A stretch of DNA of 62,601 nucleotides. Source: Pseudorhizobium pelagicum (GTDB taxonomy: Bacteria > Pseudomonadota > Alphaproteobacteria > Rhizobiales > Rhizobiaceae). The position numbers and the translations under genes are program-made. The DNA lies in contig JOKI01000026.1 of the NCBI GenBank assembly GCA_000722615.1, positions 1 through 62,601 of the forward strand. Reading direction: 5' to 3'. The notes under the pieces were generated by a model. That model was not told the DNA's origin. It saw only the letters and a list, made by a program, of their open reading frames with translations, and made no database searches. Positions 10,642-19,021 of this stretch are shown piece by piece. Within the stretch, counting starts at the first letter, position 1, and each line of letters starts with the position of its first letter.

Positions 10642-11652
10642 TCAGGCGCTGTTTGCTTGGTTCGGGGACAAAGCCGCGGCACCGTCCAATCGCGCAAGCA
10701 GACGACTACGGGTGTCTTCATCGACAAAGGCAGCCTCGACCGCCGTCCGCGTCATGCCGTTGATCTCCGCCTCTGAAAATCCCATCACCTCGGCGGCGAT
10801 CCGGTACTCCCGCTCCAGCGAGGTTCGGAAGAACGGCGGATCATCGGAGTTGAGGCAGACGCGGACGCCCGCCTCTTTCAGCCGCCGCAGCGGGTGATGG
10901 TCGAAATCCGGGTAGACCTGCAGCGCGACGTTGGAGCCGGGGCAGACTTCAAGAACAGTCCCGAGGTCGGCAAGCCGGGCCACCAGATCCATGTCCTCGA
11001 TGGCCCGCACGCCATGGCCTATTCGCGAGGGGCGCACCAGGTCCAGCGCGTCGATCACGCTGAACGGTCCGCAGACCTCGCCGGCGTGGATCGTCAGCCC
11101 GAGGCCGGCATCGCGGGCGATATCGAAGGCCCGGGCATAGTCGGCGACACGCCCCATGCGTTCTTCGCCCGCCATGTTGAAGCCGGTCACGAGCGGATTG
11201 CTGCTGCGCGCGGCATAGTCGGCGGCCGCAATCACGCTGTCCGGCCCGAAATGCCGTTCGCCGGTGACGGTGATGCGCGCTTCGATGCCGGTCTTGTCCC
11301 GGGCGTTGCGGATGCCTTCGGAAATTCCCGACAGATAGGCATCGGCGCCAAGCCCGATCCTGTCGCCATGGTCCGGCGAGACGATGATCTCGCTGTAGAT
11401 CGTGTTCGCGGCCGCAAGCTCGGTGAGATAGGTCTCCGTCAGCAGCGCATAGTCGGCGTCCGTCCGGAACAAGGCGGCCACGCGGTCGTAGCAGACGAGA
11501 AACTCGGAGAAATCGCTCCAGAGGTAGCGGCCGTCGGAGAGGAACGTGCTGGCGTCCACGCCATATTTCCGGGCCTGTTGCAGCGCCAGGGCGGGCGGCG
11601 CCGCCCCCTCGATATGGCAGTGGATCTCGGCTTTCATGAAAGTCGTCGTCAA
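10642..11652 (-). CDS. add: Adenosine deaminase
   Basis: Deaminates adenosine and deoxyadenosine to inosine forms, which PunA can then phosphorolyse. The 336-residue protein has zinc ligands H11-x-H13 in HCHIEG, the HAGE motif, SRIGHG and CLNSDDP, the standard metal and catalytic set. The TTG at 11652 was preferred because GGAG lies six bases upstream and it overlaps the deoB stop as TTGA, implying coupling; the ATG at 11637 is the alternative and has no visible site. Confidence 0.93.
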   Translation of the reverse strand: MTTTFMKAEIHCHIEGAAPPALALQQARKYGVDASTFLSDGRYLWSDFSEFLVCYDRVAALFRTDADYALLTETYLTELAAANTIYSEIIVSPDHGDRIGLGADAYLSGISEGIRNARDKTGIEARITVTGERHFGPDSVIAAADYAARSSNPLVTGFNMAGEERMGRVADYARAFDIARDAGLGLTIHAGEVCGPFSVIDALDLVRPSRIGHGVRAIEDMDLVARLADLGTVLEVCPGSNVALQVYPDFDHHPLRRLKEAGVRVCLNSDDPPFFRTSLEREYRIAAEVMGFSEAEINGMTRTAVEAAFVDEDTRSRLLARLDGAAALSPNQANSA

Positions 11653-12869
11653 AGAAAACTCCATCCGTGCGAACCGGCGGGAAGCGTCAGATGCGCTGCT
11701 ATGGTTTCGCCGATGTCTGCGAAGGTGGGCCGCAGCCCGATGTCGCGGGAGCGGATGCCGGGGCCGAATGCCATGATCGGGACCCGCTCCCGGGTGTGAT
11801 CCGTTCCTCGCCATGTGGGGTCGCAGCCATGGTCGGCGGTCAGGATGACAAGGTCTCCCGGGCGCAGCCGCCGGTGAATTTCGGGCAGCATCAGGTCGAA
11901 GGCCTCGAGTGCTGCGGCATATCCCGGCACGTCGCGGCGATGGCCGTAGAGCTGGTCGAAATCCACGAAATTGGTGAAGACGAGATCGCCGTCCGCTGCA
12001 AGGTCCATTGCCTCCAGCGTTGCGGCCATCAGCGCGGCATTGCCGTTTGCCTTGACAACACGGGAGATGCCCTGATGCGCAAAGATGTCGCCGATCTTGC
12101 CGATGGCATGCACGGTGCGCCCGGCATCCACTGCGCGGTTCAGGAGCGTCGGCTCCGGCGGCGGAATGGAGAAATCGCGGCGATTGCCGGTCCGCTCGAA
12201 CTCTGCGGCCGTCTCGCCGATGAAAGGTCTCGCGATGACGCGGCCGATGTTAAGCGGATCGACCAGCCGCCGCACCGTCTGGCAAAGGTCGAGCAGGCGC
12301 TCCAGGCCGAAGTGGACCTCGTGAGCGGCGATCTGCAAGACGGAATCGCTGGACGTGTAGCAGATCGGCTTGCCCGTCCGGATGTGCTCTTCGCCGAGTT
12401 GCGCGATGATGTCTGTCCCGGAGGCGTGGCAGTTGCCGAGGATGCCGGGGACATTTCCCTCGCTGCAGATCGCTTCCACCAGCTCCGGCGGGAAGGCGTC
12501 GGTCTTGTCCGGAAAATAGCCCCAGTCGAACATCACCGGAGTGCCGGCGATCTCCCAATGTCCGGACGGGGTATCCTTGCCACGCGAGACCTCGTTGGCG
12601 GCTCCATGCAGACCGAAAATCCGGTCCGGGCGGTGCATGCCGGCGGGGTAGTCGCCGCTGGCAAGTCTGGCGATCTCCAGAAGGCCGAGAGAGGACATGT
12701 TGGGAAGCTTGAGCGGGCCTTCCCGCAGCCCGGCGCAATCGGCAATGCCTGCGGCACAGAATTCCGCGATATGGCCAAGCGTGTTGGAACCCAGGTCATC
12801 ATAGGCGTCCGCATCGCGGGCACCGCCGACGCCGAAGGAATCAAGAACGAACAGGAAGGCTCGCGCCAT
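11649..12869 (-). CDS. deoB: Phosphopentomutase
   Basis: Interconverts (deoxy)ribose-1-phosphate and -5-phosphate, linking PunA and DeoA to DeoC and the pentose phosphate pathway. The 406-residue alkaline-phosphatase-superfamily enzyme begins with the metal-binding VLDSFGVGG (D10). It has [10 protein letters not shown] with the phosphoryl-carrying Thr at about residue 100 and ends with the metal motif [18 protein letters not shown]. It is first in a minus-strand operon with add and upp. Confidence 0.95.
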   Translation of the reverse strand: MARAFLFVLDSFGVGGARDADAYDDLGSNTLGHIAEFCAAGIADCAGLREGPLKLPNMSSLGLLEIARLASGDYPAGMHRPDRIFGLHGAANEVSRGKDTPSGHWEIAGTPVMFDWGYFPDKTDAFPPELVEAICSEGNVPGILGNCHASGTDIIAQLGEEHIRTGKPICYTSSDSVLQIAAHEVHFGLERLLDLCQTVRRLVDPLNIGRVIARPFIGETAAEFERTGNRRDFSIPPPEPTLLNRAVDAGRTVHAIGKIGDIFAHQGISRVVKANGNAALMAATLEAMDLAADGDLVFTNFVDFDQLYGHRRDVPGYAAALEAFDLMLPEIHRRLRPGDLVILTADHGCDPTWRGTDHTRERVPIMAFGPGIRSRDIGLRPTFADIGETIAAHLTLPAGSHGWSFL

Positions 12870-12882
12870 GTATCACCCGAAT

Positions 12883-12940
12883 GACTGAAGATGTCGCGGC
12901 AGCCTCGAGGGCCGGCGCTCAGGTTCATATAGCTTCAGTC
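12883..12940 (-). promoter_or_regulatory. deoB promoter region with an inverted repeat
   Basis: GACTGAAG at 12883-12890 and its exact complement CTTCAGTC at 12933-12940 flank the region just upstream of deoB. On the minus strand a TTTGCT / TATATG pair spaced by 16 bases overlaps the distal arm. This could be the promoter and a two-site operator for a nucleoside-responsive repressor; no such regulator is encoded in the window. Confidence 0.35.
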
Positions 12941-12972
12941 AAATTTTAGCAAAGGGCTCGGAGGCCTGCTTC

Positions 12973-13560
12973 TCAGCAGTCGGTGCAGGCGATGTCCTTG
13001 CCGGACCGGGAGCGGTAGTAATAGTCCCGGCTGATGGTGATGCTGCGCATTTCGCTTGGAATGAGCCCCGGCATGAACATCAGCAGCCGATGAGGCACCG
13101 AAACTTCCGCATGCACGATGAATGTGTTCGCCACCTTCATCTTGTCGGGAATGGTGATCGTGTTGCCGGTTGTGTGGGGCTTGCCGCCGGATTCGTCCCA
13201 GGACCAGGCGACCTTCGGGTTGGCTGCAGCATCAAGCGCAATCCCGGTGATCTTGATCAGGGTGGTGGAGCCGCCGTAGGGGACGAAAATGCTCTGCGCC
13301 ACATGCTCCATGCTGGAGAGAAACGAGTCGCTGACGGACTCCTGTTGCTGTGTCACCAGATCCGCGATCGTTCCGGCGGCACGCGTTACCCGCTTGGAGA
13401 TGCTGAGCCCGATCGTGAGTTCGAAGACCGTGATGTAGATCATCAGCAGCAGCGGTGCGATCAGCGCGAACTCCACGGCTCCCACGCCGCTTCTGTCGGA
13501 CCAAAGGCGGCGGATCTGCATCAACAGGCCGCGGCCGTGCTGCATCCTCTCGTCCGTCAT
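12973..13560 (-). CDS. TadE-like minor pilin (second of pair)
   Basis: A 195-residue pseudopilin-like protein. After about 20 cytosolic residues comes RSGVGAVEFALIAPLLLMIYITVF, the TadE-type prepilin region in which a Gly precedes the hydrophobic helix and a Glu sits at +5. The rest is extracytoplasmic and ends in CTDC. TadE/TadF-type pseudopilins assist Flp pilus assembly after processing by CpaA. Its ATG overlaps the stop of the preceding TadE gene (TGATG), so the two are translated together. Confidence 0.85.
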   Translation of the reverse strand: MTDERMQHGRGLLMQIRRLWSDRSGVGAVEFALIAPLLLMIYITVFELTIGLSISKRVTRAAGTIADLVTQQQESVSDSFLSSMEHVAQSIFVPYGGSTTLIKITGIALDAAANPKVAWSWDESGGKPHTTGNTITIPDKMKVANTFIVHAEVSVPHRLLMFMPGLIPSEMRSITISRDYYYRSRSGKDIACTDC

Positions 13561-14159
13561 CAGTAGTCCTCGTTCTTGTAGGTGGCGGTGGCGACGATCA
13601 GGAATTCCTTGGGCAAGGAGCCATCGGCAGGCCGGATGTTCGAGATATACGGCCGGACCAGATCGGTGATGATCTCCCAGCGATAATAGGCCCGCAGCAT
13701 GTTGATCGTGCCGGAGCCTCCAGGCTGATAGGCATTGGTGGCAGCCAGCGCGCCGAAGGACGCACCACCCACGCGCGGGATGGCTGTCGGTATGTCCGCG
13801 TAGGTGGAGAAACTGCGGACATCGAGAATCAACCGGTCGCTGTCTCCTCCGTTGCACTGGATGAGGATCGAGATCTCATCACAGAATTTCGCGCGAAAGT
13901 CGTCTTCTTCGGTGTCGGCCTTGATCTCGCCCGTGCGCATCTGCCGCGCCATCGTGTCGACGGCGTTCCCGATCAGCTGCTCCCCGGTATAGGCCACAAA
14001 TGTCTCTATGATCGCAAAGACGATCAGGAAATAGGGAATGGCGAGCAGCGCGAACTCGATGGCAGCCGCGCCATCGCGCGAGCGCAACAGCCGCCGGGCA
14101 GAGGAGGGCGTCCTCTGTTCATCGACCGGTTCGCTGGATCTGTCGCGGGTTCTTGGCAT
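13560..14159 (-). CDS. TadE-like minor pilin (first of pair)
   Basis: A 199-residue TadE-family protein. A basic N terminus precedes SRDGAAAIEFALLAIPYFLIVF, which has the TadE-type Gly/Ala boundary and Glu before a single membrane helix. A periplasmic domain of about 150 residues follows, with two Cys (KFC, IQC). The ATG at 14159 was chosen; an adjacent TTG would add one residue. It is co-transcribed with the downstream TadE gene and belongs to the divergent half of the pilus locus. Confidence 0.85.
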   Translation of the reverse strand: MPRTRDRSSEPVDEQRTPSSARRLLRSRDGAAAIEFALLAIPYFLIVFAIIETFVAYTGEQLIGNAVDTMARQMRTGEIKADTEEDDFRAKFCDEISILIQCNGGDSDRLILDVRSFSTYADIPTAIPRVGGASFGALAATNAYQPGGSGTINMLRAYYRWEIITDLVRPYISNIRPADGSLPKEFLIVATATYKNEDY

Positions 14160-14264
14160 CAACCGTATCCAATCAAGGGAGGCAGGCGAATGCTATGGCG
14201 GCTTTATTAGGATTCCGTTGCCGCAGGTGCTGCTATTTGAGCCAATACCGCCTGGAACAAGGCA

Positions 14265-14681
14265 TCAGGGGTTGGCGGCGCCGGCAATATCCGAATGCTG
14301 CTCGCAATTGGGAGTACAGGAAAGGATCACCCGGTCGGTCTGACGATAGACCCGGAGCGTATTGCCTTCGTCGATAGACACGAGGATGCGTTCGTCGGCA
14401 ATTGCATTGCCGTCGCTGTCGAGCAGCACGAGATTGGTGGTCCCGAAGCTGCGGCCGGTCACGACGATGGTGGTCGGGTCGGCGACCGTCGCATCGGCAA
14501 CGGTGGAATTGCCGACAATCACCTTGCTGACGGGCCGGTCGAGCCGCAATACCCGCGCATGGTTCATGAACACGCGCAGCACGTCGCCCTGCCGCAACTG
14601 TTCCTCCGCATGGGTTGCAGCGGCCCCGCCAAGAGCGATGCCCAGAGCAAGCGAGAGGCAGATGATCGGGCTTGGGGTCAT
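14265..14681 (-). CDS. Stand-alone pilus-assembly N-terminal domain (CpaC/RcpA-like)
   Basis: A 138-residue protein with a signal peptide (about residues 1-25). A single domain follows that resembles the N-terminal domain of secretin CpaC: compare RPVSKVIVGNSTVADATV and GRSFGTTNLVLLDSDG here with DIVLADPSMADAV-type and GKTVGQTNIFIFGRNG segments in CpaC at 16742-18232. It has no secretin part. It may be a periplasmic accessory for the secretin. It lies 105 bases upstream of the tadE pair on the same strand. Confidence 0.8.
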   Translation of the reverse strand: MTPSPIICLSLALGIALGGAAATHAEEQLRQGDVLRVFMNHARVLRLDRPVSKVIVGNSTVADATVADPTTIVVTGRSFGTTNLVLLDSDGNAIADERILVSIDEGNTLRVYRQTDRVILSCTPNCEQHSDIAGAANP

Positions 14682-15027
14682 GCCGGGTGGGCCTTCAACT
14701 CGAGACTATGCTTTACCAATCCTTCCCGGAAAATGGTGAACGAAGGCTTAAGCCCGTCCCCAAAATCAGCCTCTTGTACTGCCGGAGAATTTCGTCACTC
14801 TGTAGAAATCCTGGAGAGACCGCCTTGGCCTTTTATATTTGTCTTTTCTTATCAATGGGATGGCGTCTGATCATGACAGGAGCCATTGCTGTCGCACATT
14901 AACGGCTCGCTAACGATATCCTTTAAGCGGATGGCAATCGTCAGCCGGTAGGGTTTTGGCATCCGAACAACGGCGAAAAAGTTGTCGGGAATGCTGTCCA
15001 ATCCAACTGTGCTTCAGGAGAAATTGC
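14682..15027. promoter_or_regulatory. Divergent promoter region of the pilus locus, with a near-CtrA box
   Basis: This gene-free stretch of 346 bases separates the minus-strand CpaC-like gene from flp and must hold both promoters. At 14899-14914, TTAA-N7-CTAAC differs by one base from the CtrA consensus TTAA-N7-TTAAC. It lies 114 bases upstream of the flp start. In Caulobacter, pilA transcription depends on CtrA, so the match is plausible but inferred. The bases after it form a long untranslated leader ending in a CAGGAG ribosome site. Confidence 0.4.
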
Positions 15028-15228
15028 ATGTCGAAGTTTTTTGCTCGCTTTATCAAGGATGAGTCCGGTGCGACTGCGATCGAATATGGCCTGATCGCCG
15101 CCCTCATTTCCGTCGCTCTGATCGCCGGCGCTTCGACGCTGGGCGAATCGTTGGACAACACGTTCAGCGCGATCGCCGGGAAGATGGAAGCTTGCGTTGA
15201 AGGCGCCGCAACTGCAGATTGCGACTAA
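15028..15228 (+). CDS. flp: Flp/PilA-type major pilin
   Basis: A 66-residue type IVb pilin precursor. The short basic leader ends DESG, followed by ATAIEYGLIAALISVALIAG: cleavage after Gly14 leaves Glu19 at the +5 position of the Flp motif. The mature peptide is one hydrophobic helix with a short tail containing two Cys. It is processed by CpaA, whose gene follows after a stem-loop, and polymerised into the Tad adhesive pilus. A CAGGAG site lies seven bases before the ATG. Confidence 0.95.
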   Translation: MSKFFARFIKDESGATAIEYGLIAALISVALIAGASTLGESLDNTFSAIAGKMEACVEGAATADCD

Positions 15229-15240
15229 GATTACAATTGA

Positions 15241-15265
15241 GAGAGTTACTTTTAAAGTAGCTCTC
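15241..15265 (+). terminator. Stem-loop between flp and cpaA
   Basis: GAGAGTTACTTT (15241-15252) pairs with AAAGTAGCTCTC (15254-15265), with one T.G pair and a very tight turn. There is no T-run behind it, so it looks like an mRNA-stabilising or partial termination structure that would favour pilin over assembly-gene expression. Confidence 0.6.
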
Positions 15266-15301
15266 CAATTCTCCTAGAAATCTTTAGTCTGAGGTTCCTT
15301 G

Positions 15302-15820
15302 ATGTCCGCGATAGGCGCAGCAATACTGATGATTGCTCCGGTGTGCCTGTTCATTGCGGCCATCAGCGATCTCTTCACGATGACGATCCCCAATCGTGTA
15401 TCGATTTTCCTCTTGGCTTCCTTCGCTGTTCTGGCTCCGGTTTCCGGCCTTCCTTGGGCGGAAATCAGCATGAGCGTCGCAGCGGGGGCTCTCGTGCTCG
15501 CCGTCTGTTTCGGCTTCTTCGCCCTCAACATCATGGGGGGCGGTGACGTGAAGCTGCTGGCGGCTTCCGCTGTCTGGTTCGGGTTCAGCCCGGCGCTCGG
15601 CGCGTTCATCGTCGCGACTGCCCTCTGGGGCGGAGTTGTCACCCTTCTGGTCCTGCTGCTTCGCGCGCAGGCCAACCGCTTCGCCGTGATCGAGACGGTG
15701 GTGCCGGCCCAGATCCTGACCACAAAGAAGATCCCCTACGGCGTGGCCATCGGGATCGCCGGCATCATGACCTTCTGGGACTCGCCGATCGCCCTGGCTG
15801 CCCTCAAGATGCTCGGCTGA
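15302..15820 (+). CDS. cpaA: Prepilin peptidase CpaA/TadV
   Basis: Inner-membrane aspartyl protease (family A24) that cleaves Flp and TadE-type prepilins. The 172-residue protein has about six hydrophobic segments and both catalytic aspartates: D23 in ISDLFTMTIPN and D82 in GGGDVKLLAA. Like other CpaA/TadV enzymes it lacks the N-methyltransferase domain of PilD. The ATG at 15302 was chosen over the TTG directly before it. Confidence 0.93.
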   Translation: MSAIGAAILMIAPVCLFIAAISDLFTMTIPNRVSIFLLASFAVLAPVSGLPWAEISMSVAAGALVLAVCFGFFALNIMGGGDVKLLAASAVWFGFSPALGAFIVATALWGGVVTLLVLLLRAQANRFAVIETVVPAQILTTKKIPYGVAIGIAGIMTFWDSPIALAALKMLG

Positions 15821-15851
15821 TAGCAAGGCTCTAAACTTCTTATTTACCACG

Positions 15852-15883
15852 CGTGTAATGGGAAAATTAACCCTAATTACACG
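15852..15883. promoter_or_regulatory. Inverted repeat and TTAACCCTAA box upstream of cpaB
   Basis: CGTGTAAT at 15852-15859 and ATTACACG at 15876-15883 form perfect 8-bp arms around an AT-rich centre. The 10-mer TTAACCCTAA at 15867-15876 recurs at 25411-25420 in front of tadD. This is the only long gap (108 bases) within the plus-strand cpa run, so it probably carries a promoter for cpaB onward. Confidence 0.45.
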
Positions 15884-15928
15884 ATTGGCGACCATTCTTC
15901 CCGGGAAGTGAATCTCCAAGGAATGGTC

Positions 15929-16729
15929 ATGAAACCCGCTCGTATCCTCATTCTAGCCGTGGCCGTCGTCGCCGCAGGCCTTGCCGGCCTGCTCGCGATG
16001 CGTCTTTCTGGCACGAGCGCGCCGCAGATTGCCGAAACCGTCATCAAGCAGCCCTCCATCAACGTGCTGGTCTCCGCCGCCAACCTGCCCGTCGGCACGC
16101 GCCTGGGTGAAGACTCGCTGCGCTGGCTGGCCTGGCCGGAAGACGGCGTTGTCGAAGGCTTCATCACCGAAGCGGCCCAGCCGCAGGCCATGTCCGAACT
16201 GAACGGCATGGTCGTCCGGCTCCCGGTGTTCGAAGGTGAGCCGATCCGCGGCGAGAAGATCGCCGACTCCTCCGACCGCATCATGTCCTCCCTGCTGCCT
16301 GCAGGTAAGCGGGCCGTTGCCATCGAGATCTCGGTTGCCACCGGTGCCGGCGGCTTCGTGCTGCCCAATGACCGCGTCGATGTCATCATGGTGCGCAACC
16401 AGGACGACCGTTTCCTGACCGAAAACGTCCTCTCCAACGTTCGGGTGCTGGCAATCGACCAGCAGATCCAGGAAAGCCCGGATGGCTCCAAGGCGGTCGT
16501 GGGCACCACCGCGACGCTGGAACTGACGCCGGATCAGGCCCAGGTCATGGCCGTCGCACAGCAGATGGCCGATCGCCTGACGCTTGCTCTCCGGTCGGTT
16601 GCCGACGCGCAGGAGGCTGACACGGTGGCGGCCGACTACCTGCTGAACGGTGGCACCAAGGCGGAGATTCAGGTCATCAAGTCAGGCTCCATCGTGAGCA
16701 GCCCGCAGACACAGATACAGCCGCAGTAA
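15929..16729 (+). CDS. cpaB: Flp pilus assembly protein CpaB/RcpC
   Basis: A 266-residue periplasmic protein with an N-terminal signal anchor (about residues 5-25), then a SAF-like domain (NLPVGTRLGEDSLRW) and the CpaB core (PAGKRAVAIEISVATGAGGFV, PNDRVDVIMVR). It works with the secretin CpaC in the periplasm. The ATG at 15929 has AAGGA six bases upstream. The gene ends 12 bases before cpaC. Confidence 0.93.
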   Translation: MKPARILILAVAVVAAGLAGLLAMRLSGTSAPQIAETVIKQPSINVLVSAANLPVGTRLGEDSLRWLAWPEDGVVEGFITEAAQPQAMSELNGMVVRLPVFEGEPIRGEKIADSSDRIMSSLLPAGKRAVAIEISVATGAGGFVLPNDRVDVIMVRNQDDRFLTENVLSNVRVLAIDQQIQESPDGSKAVVGTTATLELTPDQAQVMAVAQQMADRLTLALRSVADAQEADTVAADYLLNGGTKAEIQVIKSGSIVSSPQTQIQPQ

Positions 16730-16741
16730 CGGAGTGCAAAC

Positions 16742-18232
16742 GTGAGCCAGTTCAGACGTAAAGCGAAGAGCTCCGTGGCGGCCGGTGTCGCATTCTGCCT
16801 TGCCCTCGCCGGCCAGCCGCACGTGCTGCTGCAGGGCGGTACTCCGTTTCCTCAGGCTGTAGCGCAGGAAAACAGCATCGTCCGTATCAACGAGGCGGGC
16901 AGGGGCGTGCGCAAGCGTCTGAAGCTCGGCCTCAACAAGGCGCTGGTGGTCGATCTTCCCGCCGACGCGCACGACATTCTTGTCGCCGATCCCTCTATGG
17001 CCGATGCCGTGACCCGCACCTCGCGGCGGATCTATCTGTTCGGCAAGACGGTCGGCCAGACGAACATCTTCATTTTCGGTCGCAACGGCGAGGAGATCGT
17101 CGCCCTCGACATCGAGATCGAACGCGACATCTCGGGTCTTGAGCAGAACCTTCGCCGTTTCCTGCCGGATTCAAGCATCAAGGTCGAGATCATCTCCGAC
17201 AACATCGTGCTGAGCGGCACGGTCCGGACTCCCCAGGATGCCGCACAGGCAACGAAGCTGGCAACCATCTTCCTGACCGGTGGCGAGGCGACAACGCGTG
17301 GCCAGGTTGCAACCAGCCCGGGCAGCGGCGATGGCGCCGTCGCCCTTTATGCAGAAGACCGCCAGCAATCTCAGGTGGTCAACCTGCTGACGATCGAAGG
17401 CGAGGATCAGGTGACACTCAAGGTCACTGTCGCCGAAATCCGTCGCGAGGTCCTGAAGCAGCTCGGTTTCGACAACACCTTCAGCCGCCAGCCGTCGGGA
17501 ACGTCATCCGGTCTCGACGTCCTGACGATCGGCGCCGGCAGCTCCGGCCTCACCGGCAACATCGCCGGAACGGTGGGCCGCATGGGCATCCAGACCGCGC
17601 TGAGTGCGTTGGAGCAGGCCAAGGCCATCCGAACCTTGGCCGAGCCGACGCTGACCGCCATTTCGGGCCAGTCCGCCACCTTCAACTCCGGTGGCGAGCG
17701 CCTCTATTCGACCACCAATTCCGATGGCGATACCGTCATCACATCCTATGACTACGGCATCTCGCTCGCCTTCACGCCGACGGTCCTGTCGTCGGGCCGG
17801 ATCAGCCTGCGCATCAAGACCAGCGTGTCTGAGCCGGTCGTTAACAGCAGCGGTCCGGAGTTTCGGACCCGCGAGGCCGAAACGGTTCTGGAACTGCCGT
17901 CAGGTGGTTCGATGGCCCTTGCAGGGCTCATCCGTGACGACGTTCAGCAGGGCATGAGCGGAACCCCGGGCGCCTCCAAGCTGCCGCTGTTCGGCGCCCT
18001 GTTTCGCGCGAAGACATTCGAGCGGACGGAGACGGAGCTCGTCATCATCGCCACGCCCTATCTCGTTCGCCCGGTGGCCCGCAACGAGCTGTCGCGGCCG
18101 GACGACAACTTCAACCCGGCGAGCGACGTGGCAAGCGTCTTCCTCGGGCATGTGAACCGCATCTACGGACGCAAGGACGCGCCAGCTCCTGTCCTTCCCT
18201 ACGAAGGCAATGTCGGGTTTATCTACAAATGA
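16742..18232 (+). CDS. cpaC: Pilus secretin CpaC/RcpA
   Basis: Outer-membrane channel for the Flp pilus. The 496-residue protein has a signal region (about 1-40), an N-terminal pilus/secretin domain (LVVDLPADAHDILVADPSMA), a BON-like segment (NIVLSGTVRTPQDAAQATKL) and a C-terminal secretin domain. That domain shows VTVAEIRREVLKQLG, the AIRTLAEPTLTAISGQSA block and the closing TELVIIATPYLVRPV. It starts with GTG at 16742 and overlaps the cpaD start by four bases. Confidence 0.94.
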   Translation: MSQFRRKAKSSVAAGVAFCLALAGQPHVLLQGGTPFPQAVAQENSIVRINEAGRGVRKRLKLGLNKALVVDLPADAHDILVADPSMADAVTRTSRRIYLFGKTVGQTNIFIFGRNGEEIVALDIEIERDISGLEQNLRRFLPDSSIKVEIISDNIVLSGTVRTPQDAAQATKLATIFLTGGEATTRGQVATSPGSGDGAVALYAEDRQQSQVVNLLTIEGEDQVTLKVTVAEIRREVLKQLGFDNTFSRQPSGTSSGLDVLTIGAGSSGLTGNIAGTVGRMGIQTALSALEQAKAIRTLAEPTLTAISGQSATFNSGGERLYSTTNSDGDTVITSYDYGISLAFTPTVLSSGRISLRIKTSVSEPVVNSSGPEFRTREAETVLELPSGGSMALAGLIRDDVQQGMSGTPGASKLPLFGALFRAKTFERTETELVIIATPYLVRPVARNELSRPDDNFNPASDVASVFLGHVNRIYGRKDAPAPVLPYEGNVGFIYK

Positions 18233-18987
18233 AGAGCGCGAAGCCGAACATCATTGTGCCCCGTAACGGCGCACCGGAACTCCGCCGGACGGCGGAAACC
18301 CAGCATCAGGCCTCTCGGATCAACAGGGCAGGGAGGATCTCTGCCACCGCCGTCTTTCTCGGAATTGCAACGCTGCTTGGCAGCTGCGCCAACCGCGACG
18401 CGACGACGACAGGCTCGCTGCCGGACGATTACCGCACCCGCCATCCGATCGTGATCGGCGAAGCCGAGAAGACGATCGATATCCCGATCGCTACCGGCGA
18501 CCAGGGCCTGACGCGCGGCCAGAGCGAGGTGGTCGCCGGCTTCGCGGCGGAATACATGCGCACCTCCAAGGGGATCATCCGGATCATCATACCGCAGGGC
18601 GCCATCAATTCCGGCGCTGCTGCTGCGGCGGCCAGCGACACGCGACGCCTGCTGGTGCGCATGGGCGTTCAGAAGAACCACATCCTCCAGAGCAGTTATG
18701 CCGCGGCGGACTATGGGCAGGCGGCGCCGATCCGGCTTGCCTATGTCGCCATCACCGCGCAGGCCGGCCCCTGCGGCGAATGGCCGGCGGACATCGCCCT
18801 GAACACCGTCGAGAACAGGAATTACTACAATTTCGGCTGCGCCAGCCAGAGCAACCTGGCAGCCCAGATCGCCAACCCGAACGATCTTCTCGGTCCGCGG
18901 CGGATGACGCCGGCAGACGTGCAGCAGCGCGCGACGGGGATCGACCGCTATCGCAGCGCCACGACAGAACTCAGGGACACGCCATGA
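18229..18987 (+). CDS. cpaD: Pilus biogenesis lipoprotein CpaD
   Basis: A 252-residue protein of the CpaD family with a lipobox ATLLGSC near residue 53, after an unusually long polar N terminus. The lipidated protein is thought to pilot or stabilise the secretin at the outer membrane. Conserved features include the RTRHPIVI segment and the C-terminal NYYNFGCASQSNLAAQIANP block. The ATG at 18229 overlaps the cpaC stop (ATGA). A GTG about 27 bases further in would shorten the N terminus but the coupling favours the ATG. Confidence 0.9.
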   Translation: MKSAKPNIIVPRNGAPELRRTAETQHQASRINRAGRISATAVFLGIATLLGSCANRDATTTGSLPDDYRTRHPIVIGEAEKTIDIPIATGDQGLTRGQSEVVAGFAAEYMRTSKGIIRIIIPQGAINSGAAAAAASDTRRLLVRMGVQKNHILQSSYAAADYGQAAPIRLAYVAITAQAGPCGEWPADIALNTVENRNYYNFGCASQSNLAAQIANPNDLLGPRRMTPADVQQRATGIDRYRSATTELRDTP

Positions 18988-19021
18988 TGAAATGTGTCCG
19001 ACCAGACCAGAGGCCTTCGCT

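Noticed and set aside
14812..14840. Sigma-54 promoter upstream of flp
   Set aside because: TTGGCC is present but the matching TTGC element at the right spacing is missing.
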